A program made the position numbers and the translations under genes. The notes under the pieces were generated by a model that did no database searches, was not told the DNA's origin, and worked only from the letters and a program-made list of their open reading frames with translations. Positions 27,332-37,683 of a DNA stretch of 64,000 nt are shown here, piece by piece; position 1 is the first letter of the stretch; every line of letters begins with the position of its first letter. Origin of the DNA: Pseudomonadota bacterium (GTDB lineage: Bacteria; Pseudomonadota; Gammaproteobacteria; Burkholderiales; Rhodocyclaceae); NCBI GenBank assembly GCA_029776255.1, contig JAKOTN010000031.1, positions 50,795 to 114,794 on the forward strand, written 5' to 3'.

Positions 27332-28147
27332 GTGTCTGCCGATAATCTTGTCGAGATCAAGGATCTGGATTTTGCCTATGAGGATCGACCAATCCTCAAA
27401 GGCATCAGCCTGTCCATTCCGCGCGGCAAAGTCGTGGCCATGATGGGAGGCTCCGGGTGTGGCAAAACGACCCTCTTGCGTCTGATTGGCGGTCAGTTGC
27501 GCCCGAGTCGCGGTGAAATTCTGGTCGATGGCCAGTCGGTGCCGGCGTTGAACAATGACGAACTTTATGCCATGCGCCGGCGAATGGGCATGCTTTTTCA
27601 ATTTGGCGCGCTATTCACCGACATTTCGGTTTTCGACAACGTTGCTTACCAGATGCGCGAACACACCGATCTGCCGGAAGAAGTGATTCGCGACATGGTG
27701 TTGATGAAACTCAACGCGGTCGGTCTGCGGGGCGCGCACGCGCTGATGCCAGCCGAGTTATCCGGAGGCATGGCCAGGCGGGTGGCGCTGGCGCGAGCGA
27801 TTTCGCTGGACCCGATGCTGATCATGTACGATGAGCCGTTCGCCGGCCTCGATCCGATTTCGTTGAGCGTTATCGGTCAGTTGATTCGCAAACTGAACGA
27901 CGCACTGGGCGCGACAACCATCATGGTCACGCACGATATTCAAGAGTCGCTGCACATCGTCGACTTCATTTATTTCATGTCGGAAGGGAAAATCGTCGCT
28001 TCGGGAACACCTGATGAAATTCGCGCTTCCAAGCACCCCTTCGTTCATCAGTTTGTTTGTGCCGAAGCGGACGGCCCGGTACCTTTTCATTATCCCGCCG
28101 AACCGTTAATGGATGAAATGCTTGGAAAGGGAACCCATGGGCGGTGA
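27332..28147 (+). CDS. mlaF: Phospholipid transport ATPase MlaF
   Basis: A 271-residue ABC ATPase powering Mla lipid transport between inner and outer membranes. It has Walker A GGSGCGKTT near residue 40, signature LSGGMARRVALARA and Walker B LIMYDEPFAGLDP. The GTG at 27332 is chosen because it starts at the normal MlaF N-terminus and downstream of the TATAAT box at 27293; an upstream in-frame GTG would lie inside the promoter. It opens the complete mlaFEDACB series. Confidence 0.94.
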   Translation: MSADNLVEIKDLDFAYEDRPILKGISLSIPRGKVVAMMGGSGCGKTTLLRLIGGQLRPSRGEILVDGQSVPALNNDELYAMRRRMGMLFQFGALFTDISVFDNVAYQMREHTDLPEEVIRDMVLMKLNAVGLRGAHALMPAELSGGMARRVALARAISLDPMLIMYDEPFAGLDPISLSVIGQLIRKLNDALGATTIMVTHDIQESLHIVDFIYFMSEGKIVASGTPDEIRASKHPFVHQFVCAEADGPVPFHYPAEPLMDEMLGKGTHGR

Positions 28148-28952
28148 GAACAAACCCTCCGGCGTTCTGTTGTCGGCGCTTGGCACCCTTGGACACCACG
28201 TCACCGACGCCGTGCAGCGCCTGGGTTTTGCGTCACGATTTTTCGTCATGCTGTTGCTGTGGTCCGGCCAGTCCTTCCGGCGGATCAATCTAACGATTCG
28301 GGAAATTTATTTTTCCGGATTTCAGTCGCTACTGATCATCATGGTTTCCGGGCTGTTCATCGGCATGGTCCTCGGCATGCAAGGCTACGACACGCTGCAG
28401 CGTTACGGTTCTGCCGACGCGCTCGGCGTTCTCGTCGCGCTGTCGCTGGTGCGCGAACTCGGTCCGGTGGTGGCGGCACTGCTTTTCGCTTCGCGAGCCG
28501 GGTCGTCAATTACCGCCGAAATCGGGTTGATGAAAGCCACCGAACAATTGATGGCCATGGACATGATGGCGGTCAATCCGATTGCGCGGGTGGTGGCGCC
28601 GCGCTTCTGGGGTGGCGTGATCTCCATGCCCTTGCTCGCCGCACTGTTCTCGGCGACCGGAGTTTTTGGCGGCTATCTGATCGGCGTGGTGTTCATCGGG
28701 GTCGATGAGGGCGCGTTCTGGTCGCAAATGCAGGCCTCGGTCGATTTTCGCTACGATGTCTGGAGCGGCATCGTCAAAAGTTTCGTTTTCGGTATTGCCG
28801 TTTCGCTGATTGCCGTTTTCGAGGGTTACGACGCCGTGCCGACAGCCGAGGGTGTTTCCAGTTCGATCAAGAGCACTGTCGTCAAATCCGCGCTGGCGAT
28901 CCTGGCCCTCGACTTTGTATTGACCTCTTTCATGTTTCGGGAGGCGGGATGA
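28137..28952 (+). CDS. mlaE: Phospholipid transport permease MlaE
   Basis: A 271-residue MlaE/YrbE permease, the membrane core that binds MlaF and the MlaD ring. Hydrophobic helices near residues 50-75, 88-115, 145-170, 190-215 and 235-265 and the conserved RELGPVVAALLFASRAGSS stretch identify it. The ATG at 28137 follows a GGAAAGGGAA site and overlaps mlaF by 11 bases; an ATG 24 bases earlier is possible. Its stop overlaps mlaD by ATGA. Confidence 0.94.
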   Translation: MGGENKPSGVLLSALGTLGHHVTDAVQRLGFASRFFVMLLLWSGQSFRRINLTIREIYFSGFQSLLIIMVSGLFIGMVLGMQGYDTLQRYGSADALGVLVALSLVRELGPVVAALLFASRAGSSITAEIGLMKATEQLMAMDMMAVNPIARVVAPRFWGGVISMPLLAALFSATGVFGGYLIGVVFIGVDEGAFWSQMQASVDFRYDVWSGIVKSFVFGIAVSLIAVFEGYDAVPTAEGVSSSIKSTVVKSALAILALDFVLTSFMFREAG

Positions 28953-29419
28953 GCCGCAAGTTGCTCGACCTCTGGGTCGGATGTTTCGTTGCCTTGGGAT
29001 TGGCCTCGGTGTTGTTTCTGGCGCTGAAAGTCGGAAACCTTTCTGCCGCCAATTTTTCAGAGACGTATCAGGTGACCGCCAAGTTTGCTAACATCGGTGG
29101 CTTGAAAGCCCGCGCACCGGTGAAAAGCGCTGGTGTACTCGTCGGACGGGTTGCCGACATTCGTTTCGATGCCGAGAGCTACGAAGCGGTGGTGACCTTG
29201 AGCCTTGATGGGCGTTACCGTTTCCCAAAAGACACTTTCGCCCTGATCTTGACCGCGGGTTTGCTCGGCGAACAGTACATAGGACTGGACCCGGGCGGCG
29301 ACGAAAAGATGCTCGCCGCCGGCGACGCCATTGCCAAGACGCAGTCGGCGGTGGTGCTGGAGAAACTGATCAGCCAGTTCATGTTCAATAAAGCCTCAGA
29401 CGGACCAAGCGAAAAATAG
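28949..29419 (+). CDS. mlaD: Lipid-binding MCE protein MlaD
   Basis: A 156-residue protein with one N-terminal transmembrane helix (residues 8-27) and a single MCE domain (about 37-118; GGLKARAPVKSAGVLVGRV is the diagnostic part). MlaD forms a periplasmic hexameric ring on MlaE and passes phospholipid to or from MlaC. The C-terminal helix, here LEKLISQFMFNK, builds the ring's hydrophobic pore. Translation is coupled to mlaE by an ATGA overlap. Confidence 0.94.
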   Translation: MSRKLLDLWVGCFVALGLASVLFLALKVGNLSAANFSETYQVTAKFANIGGLKARAPVKSAGVLVGRVADIRFDAESYEAVVTLSLDGRYRFPKDTFALILTAGLLGEQYIGLDPGGDEKMLAAGDAIAKTQSAVVLEKLISQFMFNKASDGPSEK

Positions 29420-29434
29420 CATGGGAGAATATCG

Positions 29435-30148
29435 GTGAAACCTGTCCTGTCAACGCAGCCGCCCTGTTTGGTCATCACGCTGGCCGTTCTTGCCGTCAGT
29501 GCTTGCGCGACCACGGCGAATAATCCAAAAGACCCGCTTGAAAGCTTCAACCGCGCCATGTTCAGCGTTAACGAGGGTATCGATGTCGTCGTCAAACCGG
29601 TGGCAAAAGGCTATGACGCGGCGGCACCGTTACCGGTCAAGGTTGCCATTGGCAATTTCTTCGGCAACATCTGGGATGTGTGGACGGCGGCCAATAACCT
29701 GCTGCAAGGCAAGGGGCAGGACGCCGTGTCCGATGTCGGTCGAGTGTTGATCAACACAACGGTCGGTATTGGCGGCGTATTCGATGTCGCCAGTGAAATG
29801 GGCATGACCAAGCACACCGAGGATTTTGGCCAAACGCTCGGCAAATGGGGAGTTGGCGATGGTCCTTATTTTTATTGGCCGATCATTGGGCCGCGAACGA
29901 CACGCGATAGTTTTGGCTGGCTGGTCGATACTTATTACGATCCGGTATGGCGAATAAACGACGTTCCCTTACGTAACAGCTTGGCTGCCACGCGGTTCAT
30001 TGATGTGCGTGCGAGTTTGCTGCCTTCGGATAAGGTTGTCGAGGATGCAGCGTTCGATAAATACAGCTACATTCGTGATGCCTATCTTCAGCACCGCCGC
30101 AACGAGATTTACGATGGTACTCCGCCACGTGAGCGTTTTGATGACTAG
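29435..30148 (+). CDS. mlaA: Outer-membrane lipoprotein MlaA (VacJ)
   Basis: A 237-residue MlaA. The GTG start follows a GGGAGAAT site. The lipobox AVSAC places the acylated cysteine near residue 25, then the family sequences DPLESFNRAMFSVNEG and WGVGDGPYFYWPIIGP. MlaA sits in the outer membrane with porins and removes misplaced phospholipid from the outer leaflet, handing it to MlaC. Carriage of mlaA inside the mla operon is the usual betaproteobacterial arrangement, unlike E. coli. Confidence 0.94.
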   Translation: MKPVLSTQPPCLVITLAVLAVSACATTANNPKDPLESFNRAMFSVNEGIDVVVKPVAKGYDAAAPLPVKVAIGNFFGNIWDVWTAANNLLQGKGQDAVSDVGRVLINTTVGIGGVFDVASEMGMTKHTEDFGQTLGKWGVGDGPYFYWPIIGPRTTRDSFGWLVDTYYDPVWRINDVPLRNSLAATRFIDVRASLLPSDKVVEDAAFDKYSYIRDAYLQHRRNEIYDGTPPRERFDD

Positions 30149-30220
30149 TTCCACGACATTGGTCGGCAAATTCTCTTTTGCTGCGTTATGCAGAAAATGA
30201 ATCTCTTCCGGGAAAATCGT

Positions 30221-30835
30221 ATGAAGTCTTTTTTGTCGTTGTTGTTCGGCTTGTTTCTCGTCACCACCGCCGTTCTGGCGCAGGATCGCGGACCGGATGC
30301 CATGGTTCGTCAGGTCACAGAAGATGTACTGACCGTCGTCCGTCAGGATAAGGACATTCAGGGTGGCAACACGCGGAAGGCGATGGAACTGGTTGAAAGC
30401 AAGGTCTTGCCCTATTTCAATTTCCAGCGGATGACCTCCTTGGCGGTCGGCCGCGATTGGCGCACGGCAACACCGGAACAGAAAAAACGTCTGTCGGAAG
30501 AGTTCAAGACCTTGCTGGTCCGCACCTATTCGAACGCACTGACGTCCTATAAGAATCAGACGGTTAACTACAAGCCCAGCAAATTGCAGGCATCGGATAC
30601 CGACGTGCTGGTCAAGACCGAGATCGTGCAGCCGGGCAGCAAGCCGGTTCAACTGGATTACGCCTTGGAAAAGCAGGGTGACTCCTGGAAAGTTTACGAC
30701 GTGATCGTCGCCGGTGTCAGCCTGGTCACCAACTATCGCGACACGTTCAATCAGGAAATCCGCAACAACGGCATTGACGGTCTGATTCAGATGCTGGTTA
30801 ATCGGAACAAGCAGCTCGAAACCGGAAAAAAATGA
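30221..30835 (+). CDS. mlaC: Periplasmic phospholipid shuttle MlaC
   Basis: A 204-residue Ttg2D/MlaC protein with a signal peptide (residues 1-19, ending VLAQ). It carries phospholipid across the periplasm between MlaA and MlaD. The mature part begins with the helical lid TEDVLTVVRQD and includes the family YFNFQRMTSLAVGRDWRTA stretch and VYDVIVAGVSLVTNYR. The ATG at 30221 gives a compact signal peptide; an ATG 11 codons earlier is less likely. It overlaps mlaB by ATGA. Confidence 0.93.
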   Translation: MKSFLSLLFGLFLVTTAVLAQDRGPDAMVRQVTEDVLTVVRQDKDIQGGNTRKAMELVESKVLPYFNFQRMTSLAVGRDWRTATPEQKKRLSEEFKTLLVRTYSNALTSYKNQTVNYKPSKLQASDTDVLVKTEIVQPGSKPVQLDYALEKQGDSWKVYDVIVAGVSLVTNYRDTFNQEIRNNGIDGLIQMLVNRNKQLETGKK

Positions 30836-31128
30836 TCGAGTTAAGCAATGGAAAATTGCGCGTTGGCGCGCCGATGGTGATCAGCAACGCCCGCGCCCTG
30901 CTCGAAGCAGGGCGCGGTCTTTTGCGGAGCGCCGGAACGGCGGGCGATACGACAATCCTTGATTTATCGGCGGTCGGTGAAGTCGATTCGTCGGCTCTTG
31001 GCGTTGTTTTCGCCTGGTTGCGCACGGCTGGAGAGCGCAACTTGCGTTTACATATTGTCAACCCGCCGGCCAACATGCTCAGTTTGGCGATGCTTTACGG
31101 CGTCTCCGAACTGCTCCCGCTTACCTGA
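30832..31128 (+). CDS. mlaB: STAS-domain protein MlaB
   Basis: A 98-residue STAS protein, the cytosolic partner of MlaF that stimulates the transporter's ATPase. The core DLSAVGEVDSSALGVVFAW at about residues 43-61 is the STAS signature with the conserved serine. It is translationally coupled to mlaC by ATGA, completing the F-E-D-A-C-B order. It is slightly short but complete from first beta strand to last helix. Confidence 0.88.
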   Translation: MIELSNGKLRVGAPMVISNARALLEAGRGLLRSAGTAGDTTILDLSAVGEVDSSALGVVFAWLRTAGERNLRLHIVNPPANMLSLAMLYGVSELLPLT

Positions 31129-31158
31129 ACGGATGGCGTTTTCGGCAGGCGATGTCCG

Positions 31159-32088
31159 ATGAGTGTTGCGGTAGCGATCAACAAGATCGAGAAACGTTTT
31201 GGCACCTTGCGCGCGCTCGACGGCATCTCGCTGCAAATTGTCGAAGGCGAGTTTTTCGGGCTGTTGGGTCCAAACGGTGCGGGCAAGACGACCTTGATCT
31301 CTTGCCTGGCCGGCTTGGTTCGTCCCGATGCGGGCCGAATCGCCGTTCATGGACACGATGTCGTTGGTGATTACCGCGCAGCGCGACGCCTGCTTGGCGT
31401 GGTGCCCCAGGAACTTGTTTTTGACCCGTTTTTCTCGGTGCGTGAAACCTTGCGCATCCAATCCGGTTATTTTGGCATTCGCCGCAACGACGACTGGATC
31501 GACGAAATTCTCGCCAATCTGGATTTGACGGCCAAGGCCGATGTGAATATGCGCCGCCTTTCGGGAGGCATGAAACGGCGTGTCCTGGTGGCACAGGCAT
31601 TGGTGCACAAACCGCCGGTGATCGTTCTCGACGAACCGACGGCCGGCGTTGATGTCGAGTTGCGACAGGGTTTGTGGCAGTTCGTTCGGCGTCTGAACGG
31701 CAAGGGGCATACGGTTATCCTGACGACACATTATCTCGAGGAAGCCGAAACCTTGTGTGGGCGGATCGCCATGTTAAAACAAGGACGTGTCGTCGCCTTG
31801 GACACCACCAGCAACTTGTTGGCGCGTTTCTCGGGGCAAACCTTGCATTTACGACTCGCAAACGCCGGCCGGCTACCCGCGGCCTTGCGTGACATCGGAA
31901 CGGAAAACGAAGAAGGCGTCTGGACCTTCCACTTAGCCACGATCGGCGAGATGGAACCCTTATTGACCGGTTTGCGGCTGGCGGGTTGTATGATCGACGA
32001 CATGCGCCTGACGCAAACCGACCTGGAGGATGTGTTCCTGGGCGTGATGAAGGGTGGCGATGACCAGAAAATCAAGGCTTTGCAGTGA
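31159..32088 (+). CDS. ABC-2 exporter ATP-binding protein (YadG-like)
   Basis: A 309-residue ABC ATPase with Walker A GPNGAGKTT near residue 40, signature LSGGMKRRVLVAQAL and Walker B VIVLDEPTAGVD. The C-terminal 80 residues are the extension common in multidrug/polysaccharide exporters of the YadG/NodI type. The substrate is unknown. It follows mlaB by 30 bases and touches the permease gene, so the pair is probably in the mla transcript, as in many betaproteobacteria. Confidence 0.88.
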   Translation: MSVAVAINKIEKRFGTLRALDGISLQIVEGEFFGLLGPNGAGKTTLISCLAGLVRPDAGRIAVHGHDVVGDYRAARRLLGVVPQELVFDPFFSVRETLRIQSGYFGIRRNDDWIDEILANLDLTAKADVNMRRLSGGMKRRVLVAQALVHKPPVIVLDEPTAGVDVELRQGLWQFVRRLNGKGHTVILTTHYLEEAETLCGRIAMLKQGRVVALDTTSNLLARFSGQTLHLRLANAGRLPAALRDIGTENEEGVWTFHLATIGEMEPLLTGLRLAGCMIDDMRLTQTDLEDVFLGVMKGGDDQKIKALQ

Positions 32089-32840
32089 TGATCGGTTTTC
32101 GAACCTTGTTGTATAAAGAGACTCTGCGCTTTTGGAAGGTGAGCTTTCAAACTGTTGCCGCGCCGGTGTTGACCGCGTTGCTGTACCTGATGATTTTTTC
32201 ACATGTCCTGGAGTCGCATGTTCAGGTTCACGGAGTGGCTTATACCGCCTTCCTGATTCCCGGGCTGGTCATGATGTCGGCCTTGCAAAATGCTTTCGCC
32301 AATAGTTCGTCGAGTCTGATTCAGTCGAAAGTGACCGGCAGCGTGGTTTTCGTCCTTTTGCCGCCGATATCCTATATCGAATTTTTCCTGGCCTATGTCG
32401 CCGCCGCGGTTCTACGCGGACTGATGGTCGGCGTCGGCGTGTTCTTGGTAACGAGTTGGTTTGCTTTGCCGATGTTTGTCGCACCGGTCTGGATTCTGGT
32501 GTTCGTGGTTCTTGGCGCCGGCCTGATGGGTGCCCTGGGTCTGGTTGCCGGAATCTGGGCCGATAAATTCGACCAATTAGCGGCGTTCCAGAATTTTCTG
32601 ATCATGCCGTTGACCATGCTTTCCGGCGTGTTTTATTCAATACATTCCTTGCCGGCATTCTGGCAACACGTATCGCGTTTCAACCCGGTGTTTTACATGA
32701 TCGATGGTTTCCGATTTGGCTTCTTCGGCGTGTCCGACGTCGCACCGGAAACCAGCCTGCTCGTGGTAGGCACAAGTTTCGTCGTGGTATCGGCGGCAAC
32801 ACTAGCGCTCCTTCGGAGCGGTTACAAACTGAGGTCCTAA
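32088..32840 (+). CDS. ABC-2 exporter permease (YadH-like)
   Basis: A 250-residue ABC-2 membrane protein with six predicted helices, the first at about 20-40 and the last at 225-245. The family stretch MPLTMLSGVFYSIHSLP lies near residue 180. The ATG shares its A with the ATPase stop (TGATG), which shows strict coupling. Together with the preceding ATPase it forms one exporter of unassigned substrate; neighbours (mla, murA) hint at an envelope component. Confidence 0.87.
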   Translation: MIGFRTLLYKETLRFWKVSFQTVAAPVLTALLYLMIFSHVLESHVQVHGVAYTAFLIPGLVMMSALQNAFANSSSSLIQSKVTGSVVFVLLPPISYIEFFLAYVAAAVLRGLMVGVGVFLVTSWFALPMFVAPVWILVFVVLGAGLMGALGLVAGIWADKFDQLAAFQNFLIMPLTMLSGVFYSIHSLPAFWQHVSRFNPVFYMIDGFRFGFFGVSDVAPETSLLVVGTSFVVVSAATLALLRSGYKLRS

Positions 32841-32843
32841 CGG

Positions 32844-34347
<1,504 letters not shown>

Positions 34348-34419
34348 TCTCGCTGATCCGAACGACCCGAAAGCCAAACGCCTCCGCCCCGCCGCCAGTG
34401 ATTGCGACGCTCGGGCGCC

Positions 34420-35409
34420 TCAACTGGCTTCGACCTTCGGATCTCGGCTGAGCAGTTTTTCGACAGCCTTCGCGGCCGGCTCGTCGCGATAAAGTATGGC
34501 TTCGACGGCACGGGTGATCGGCATGTCGACAGCTAATTCTTCCGCCCGCCGCGCCACCTCGCGCGTGGTGCTGACACCTTCGGCGACGTGCCCAAGGTCG
34601 TCTAGTATCTCCGCCAGCGTCTTGCCGGCGGCAAGTGCGAGACCAACGCGCCGGTTGCGAGACAAATTGCCGGTGCACGTCAGGATCAGGTCACCAATGC
34701 CCGCCAGCCCCATGAAAGTTGTCGGGTGTCCACCCAGCGCGGCACCGAAGCGCGCGATCTCGGCAACACCGCGAGTAATCAGCGCCGCACGCGCGTTGAG
34801 CCCCAAGCCAAGGCCATCGCATATGCCGGTGGCGATGGCCATGACGTTCTTGACGGCGCCACCGACCTCGACGCCTGGCAAGTCGTCGCTAGCGTAAATT
34901 CGAAACCGGGAGCTGTGTAACGCAAGCGCTGTCCGATGTCCGAACGCACTGTCATTGGCCGCCAGGGTGACCGCCGTCGGCAGGCCACCGGCGACTTCCT
35001 CGGCGAAGCTGGGGCCGGACAAGGCGCCGCAAAGCGCGTCGACACCGAGTTCATCGGCGACGATCTGGTGCGGCAGAACGGCTGTCCCGGCTTCCAAACC
35101 TTTGCAAGCCCAAATCAGCGGCCGAACCAGATTATTTTCGTGCAACAAACGAGCGACCGGTCGCAGTCCGGAGATGGGCGTGGCGATCACCAACAACTCG
35201 GTATCCGCCAGCGTCTGGTGAAAGTCGCTTCCGATATGCAAGGCATTCGGAAAACGATAGCCCGGCAGAAACTTACGGTTTTCGCGTTCCGCTTGCAGAG
35301 CGGTTCTATCTGCCGGTTGTCGCGCCCAGAGGGTAACGGCATGACGCGCGCTGAAGGAAATCGCGAGGGCCGTTCCCCACGCTCCTGCGCCGATCACCGC
35401 CAGTTTCAT
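34420..35409 (-). CDS. gpsA: NAD(P)-dependent glycerol-3-phosphate dehydrogenase
   Basis: A 329-residue GpsA, which makes sn-glycerol 3-phosphate for phospholipids. The Rossmann start is VIGAGAWGTALA; the catalytic lysine lies in EVGGAVKNVMAIATG near residue 188, and GLAGIGDLILTC near 235 is the substrate-domain signature. It lies 6 bases from the SH3 gene and downstream of secB, forming the common secB-to-gpsA group. It converges with murA. Confidence 0.95.
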   Translation of the reverse strand: MKLAVIGAGAWGTALAISFSARHAVTLWARQPADRTALQAERENRKFLPGYRFPNALHIGSDFHQTLADTELLVIATPISGLRPVARLLHENNLVRPLIWACKGLEAGTAVLPHQIVADELGVDALCGALSGPSFAEEVAGGLPTAVTLAANDSAFGHRTALALHSSRFRIYASDDLPGVEVGGAVKNVMAIATGICDGLGLGLNARAALITRGVAEIARFGAALGGHPTTFMGLAGIGDLILTCTGNLSRNRRVGLALAAGKTLAEILDDLGHVAEGVSTTREVARRAEELAVDMPITRAVEAILYRDEPAAKAVEKLLSRDPKVEAS

Positions 35410-35415
35410 CTCGAG

Positions 35416-35850
35416 TCAGGCGCCCCAGACTTGATTGGCGAGGACGAAACCGGACTGTCCATCGCGATGTCGCACTTTGATCCAACCGCCAGACGCCGCG
35501 CCAACAAAATCGAGGGCGACACCTTTTTCGGCTTCGAAGACAAGCGCCGCGTTTTCCTCGGTGCTTTGACGAACTTGCGCGCGACTGGCGGTGACGATGA
35601 TCGACCGCTTCTTGCTTAGATATTTCGCCTCGATCCAGGCCAGACCGCCATCGGCATCGCGAACCTTCGACCACCCTTCGAGAATCACCACCATTTCTAC
35701 GGGTGTACCGCGCCGGACGACAAACAGCTTACTGCCCTTTTGCGATGGCGCATCGTAAAGCACGGTCGCCGTGTCCACCGTGCGGTACTCGACCGCCAGC
35801 GAAGGCGTGACGATCATCGCGAAAAACAGCAGGCCGGCCAACCGTTTCAT
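35416..35850 (-). CDS. Secreted SH3-domain protein
   Basis: A 144-residue protein with a signal peptide (about 1-19, ending SLAV) and two bacterial SH3 domains (about 20-78 and 82-144). Each shows the pattern ending in GWxKVR and a Gly-Ala-Trp or Gly-Phe strand. Bacterial SH3 domains bind peptidoglycan or proteins; no catalytic domain is present. The ATG at 35850 has GAGG at good spacing; one two codons upstream is possible. Location between secB and gpsA is likely operonic. Confidence 0.8.
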   Translation of the reverse strand: MKRLAGLLFFAMIVTPSLAVEYRTVDTATVLYDAPSQKGSKLFVVRRGTPVEMVVILEGWSKVRDADGGLAWIEAKYLSKKRSIIVTASRAQVRQSTEENAALVFEAEKGVALDFVGAASGGWIKVRHRDGQSGFVLANQVWGA

Positions 35851-35862
35851 CGCCATGTTCCT

Positions 35863-36330
35863 CTACTGGATAGTCGATTGACTGGATGCGTTTTGCGCCG
35901 ACTCTTGTTCCTGCAGGCGCGACATGTAGAGGGCTTCGAAATTGACCGGTTGCAGCAATACCGGCGGAAAACCGGCGCGGCTGACGGCATCTGAAACCAC
36001 TTCGCGTGCGTAGGGGAAGAGAATGTTCGGGCAGGCGATGGACAACAGGGGGTCCATGTTTTCTTCCGGGACATTCTGTACGCGGAAGATGCCCGCCTGG
36101 CCGACTTCGACGAGGAAGACCGTTTTTTCGCCGATCTTTGAGGTCACTGTCGTGGTCAGTGTGACCTCGAAAACCCCCTCACCGACACCTTGCGCTCTGG
36201 TTTGTAACTGGATGCCGATTTGCGGCGCGTCGCGTTCCAGGAAGATCTGCGGCGCATTCGGCACTTCGACCGAAAGATCCTTGACGTAAAGTTTTTCAAT
36301 CGCAAATACCGGGTTTTCTTGGTCGCTCAT
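35863..36330 (-). CDS. secB: Protein-export chaperone SecB
   Basis: A 155-residue SecB. It keeps precursors unfolded and delivers them to SecA. Characteristic stretches are IEKLYVKDLSVEVPNAP, the beta strand FEVTLTTTVT, and the helix-flanking CPNILFPYAREVVSDAVSRAGFPPV. The length is normal, with an acidic/polar C-terminal tail. The ATG at 36330 is preferred; an in-frame ATG three codons earlier cannot be excluded. It follows grxC by 54 bases in the same direction. Confidence 0.96.
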   Translation of the reverse strand: MSDQENPVFAIEKLYVKDLSVEVPNAPQIFLERDAPQIGIQLQTRAQGVGEGVFEVTLTTTVTSKIGEKTVFLVEVGQAGIFRVQNVPEENMDPLLSIACPNILFPYAREVVSDAVSRAGFPPVLLQPVNFEALYMSRLQEQESAQNASSQSTIQ

Positions 36331-36384
36331 ATCGGTCATTCAGGCAGGTGAGGTTGGAAAAAATCACTGACGGACAAAAAGGTT

Positions 36385-36660
36385 TTAGTCGGGTTCGCCA
36401 GCCAGCAGGGGCAGCAGTTTGCCAGAGCGGTCAAGGGCTAGCAGGTCGTCGCAGCCACCAATATATCGGTCGCCGATGTAAATCTGCGGAACGGTGCGTT
36501 TGGCGGTTCGCTCAATCATCTCGGCACGGCGGTCGGGATCAAGGTCGATGCGAATTTTTTCGATCGTCGTCACGCCTCGGGCGCGCAGCAACTGCTCGGC
36601 GCGCACGCAGAACGGGCAGACGGCGGTCGAGTACATCACGACAGGAGGGGCGCTATTCAT
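36385..36660 (-). CDS. grxC: Glutaredoxin 3
   Basis: A 91-residue dithiol glutaredoxin with active site CPFC at residues 15-18 (TAVCPFCVRAEQLL), the cis-proline in TVPQIYIG and the glutathione-binding GGCDDL segment. It reduces mixed disulfides using glutathione. It overlaps the rhodanese gene by ATGA and precedes secB, the usual betaproteobacterial order. Confidence 0.94.
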   Translation of the reverse strand: MNSAPPVVMYSTAVCPFCVRAEQLLRARGVTTIEKIRIDLDPDRRAEMIERTAKRTVPQIYIGDRYIGGCDDLLALDRSGKLLPLLAGEPD

Positions 36661-37076
36661 TTACGCGCCCCTTTTTTAAGTGGTAAACCCGCTTCCGCCC
36701 ACGCCGGCACGCCACCCGCCAGGGTATGCACTTTTGTAAAACCGAGTTTGCTCAGAGTGTCGCAAGCGGCCGCAGATCGAGTACCGGACTGGCAAACGAG
36801 AATCAGTGGCGTGTCTTTGAATTGCGACAACTCCCCTGCCCGTTCCTCAAGCGAGCCGGCGGGGATATTGCGGGAGTCGTTCAGGTGTCCGCCAACGTAC
36901 TCGTTCGGTTCGCGGACATCGATCAACTGCGCGTTTTCGCGATTTATCAGCAAAGTCGCCTGCGTCGTTGTGAGCGATCTGGCACCGCCAGGGCGGTGTG
37001 CCGACAGGAACAGCAGCCACGTGCCGCTGGCTATCGCAAGCGCCACCAGATAAATGTTTTGCTGTATGAATTCCAA
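36657..37076 (-). CDS. Membrane-anchored rhodanese
   Basis: A 139-residue rhodanese with an N-terminal transmembrane helix (about 7-24) and one rhodanese domain; the active-site loop is CQSGTRS with C95. The TTG start at 37076 is chosen because GGAG lies six bases upstream and it gives the N-terminus MEFIQQN; a GTG 14 codons earlier lacks such a site. It overlaps grxC by ATGA. The ArsR-type gene 90 bases upstream points to thiol or sulfide responsive control. Confidence 0.85.
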   Translation of the reverse strand: MEFIQQNIYLVALAIASGTWLLFLSAHRPGGARSLTTTQATLLINRENAQLIDVREPNEYVGGHLNDSRNIPAGSLEERAGELSQFKDTPLILVCQSGTRSAAACDTLSKLGFTKVHTLAGGVPAWAEAGLPLKKGARK

Positions 37077-37166
37077 TGAATACTCCAGAAACAGAGAGAA
37101 GCGCAAAGAGGGCCGCACGTTTCTCGGCTACTACGGCAAGCCGGGAACGATGCTCGTCAAAAACGC

Positions 37167-37475
37167 CTAGCCGCCGCAAAACACCTCGCGCATCATGCCG
37201 ATCAACTGCAGGATGCGTGAGTCGCCCACGCGATAGTAAACACGGTTGGCTCGCTTATGGGTAAGCAGGACACCTTTTTCACGCAAAATGGCAAGATGTT
37301 GCGAGACATTGCTTTGCGAGGTCCCGACGGCGTCGACGATTTCCTGCACACATGCTTCCTGGTCGCCAATGACGCAGAGGATTTTCAGGCGCAAAGGATG
37401 CGATATGGACTTTAGCGAACGGGCCGCCTGCTCGATATGTTCCTGCTTATCGATGATGCTGATTTGGATGGACAC
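37167..37475 (-). CDS. ArsR-family regulator with SqrR/BigR-like cysteine pair
   Basis: A 102-residue winged-helix repressor of the ArsR/SmtB family, with recognition helix SQSNVSQHLAILRE near residues 53-66 and wing HKRANRVYYRV. It lacks the ELCVCD metal-site motif. Cysteines C34 (in KILC) and C100 (in EVFCGG) are 66 residues apart, the same spacing as the dithiol of the persulfide sensors SqrR (41/107) and BigR (42/108). It starts with GTG and sits upstream of the rhodanese, grxC, secB group. Persulfide sensing is inference. Confidence 0.82.
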   Translation of the reverse strand: MSIQISIIDKQEHIEQAARSLKSISHPLRLKILCVIGDQEACVQEIVDAVGTSQSNVSQHLAILREKGVLLTHKRANRVYYRVGDSRILQLIGMMREVFCGG

Positions 37476-37500
37476 AATGCGCCAGGATGACTACTTATCA

Positions 37501-37518
37501 TATAATCGGTCCATTATA
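37501..37518. promoter_or_regulatory. Inverted repeat between ArsR-type gene and envC, candidate operator
   Basis: TATAAT-CGGTCC-ATTATA is an 18-bp dyad 26 bases before the ArsR-type GTG. Each arm reads as a -10 box on its own strand, so a bound repressor would block transcription of the regulator and possibly of the divergent gene. AT-rich dyads of this size suit ArsR-family operators. Confidence 0.5.
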
Positions 37519-37683
37519 AGACAAAACACAGTGTAGTCGTGCGCTCCGCCGTCAATTCGATGCCCAGTCGCTTTCCTTGCGATGGCTCTTCGCAGCTTAC
37601 CGGATGTTACTGAAAGGCGCGTGCCGTCGTTGACGACAACCAACGAAAAGTTCTTTCGTCTTCCCGGCTCTCGCTCGCGTGGC

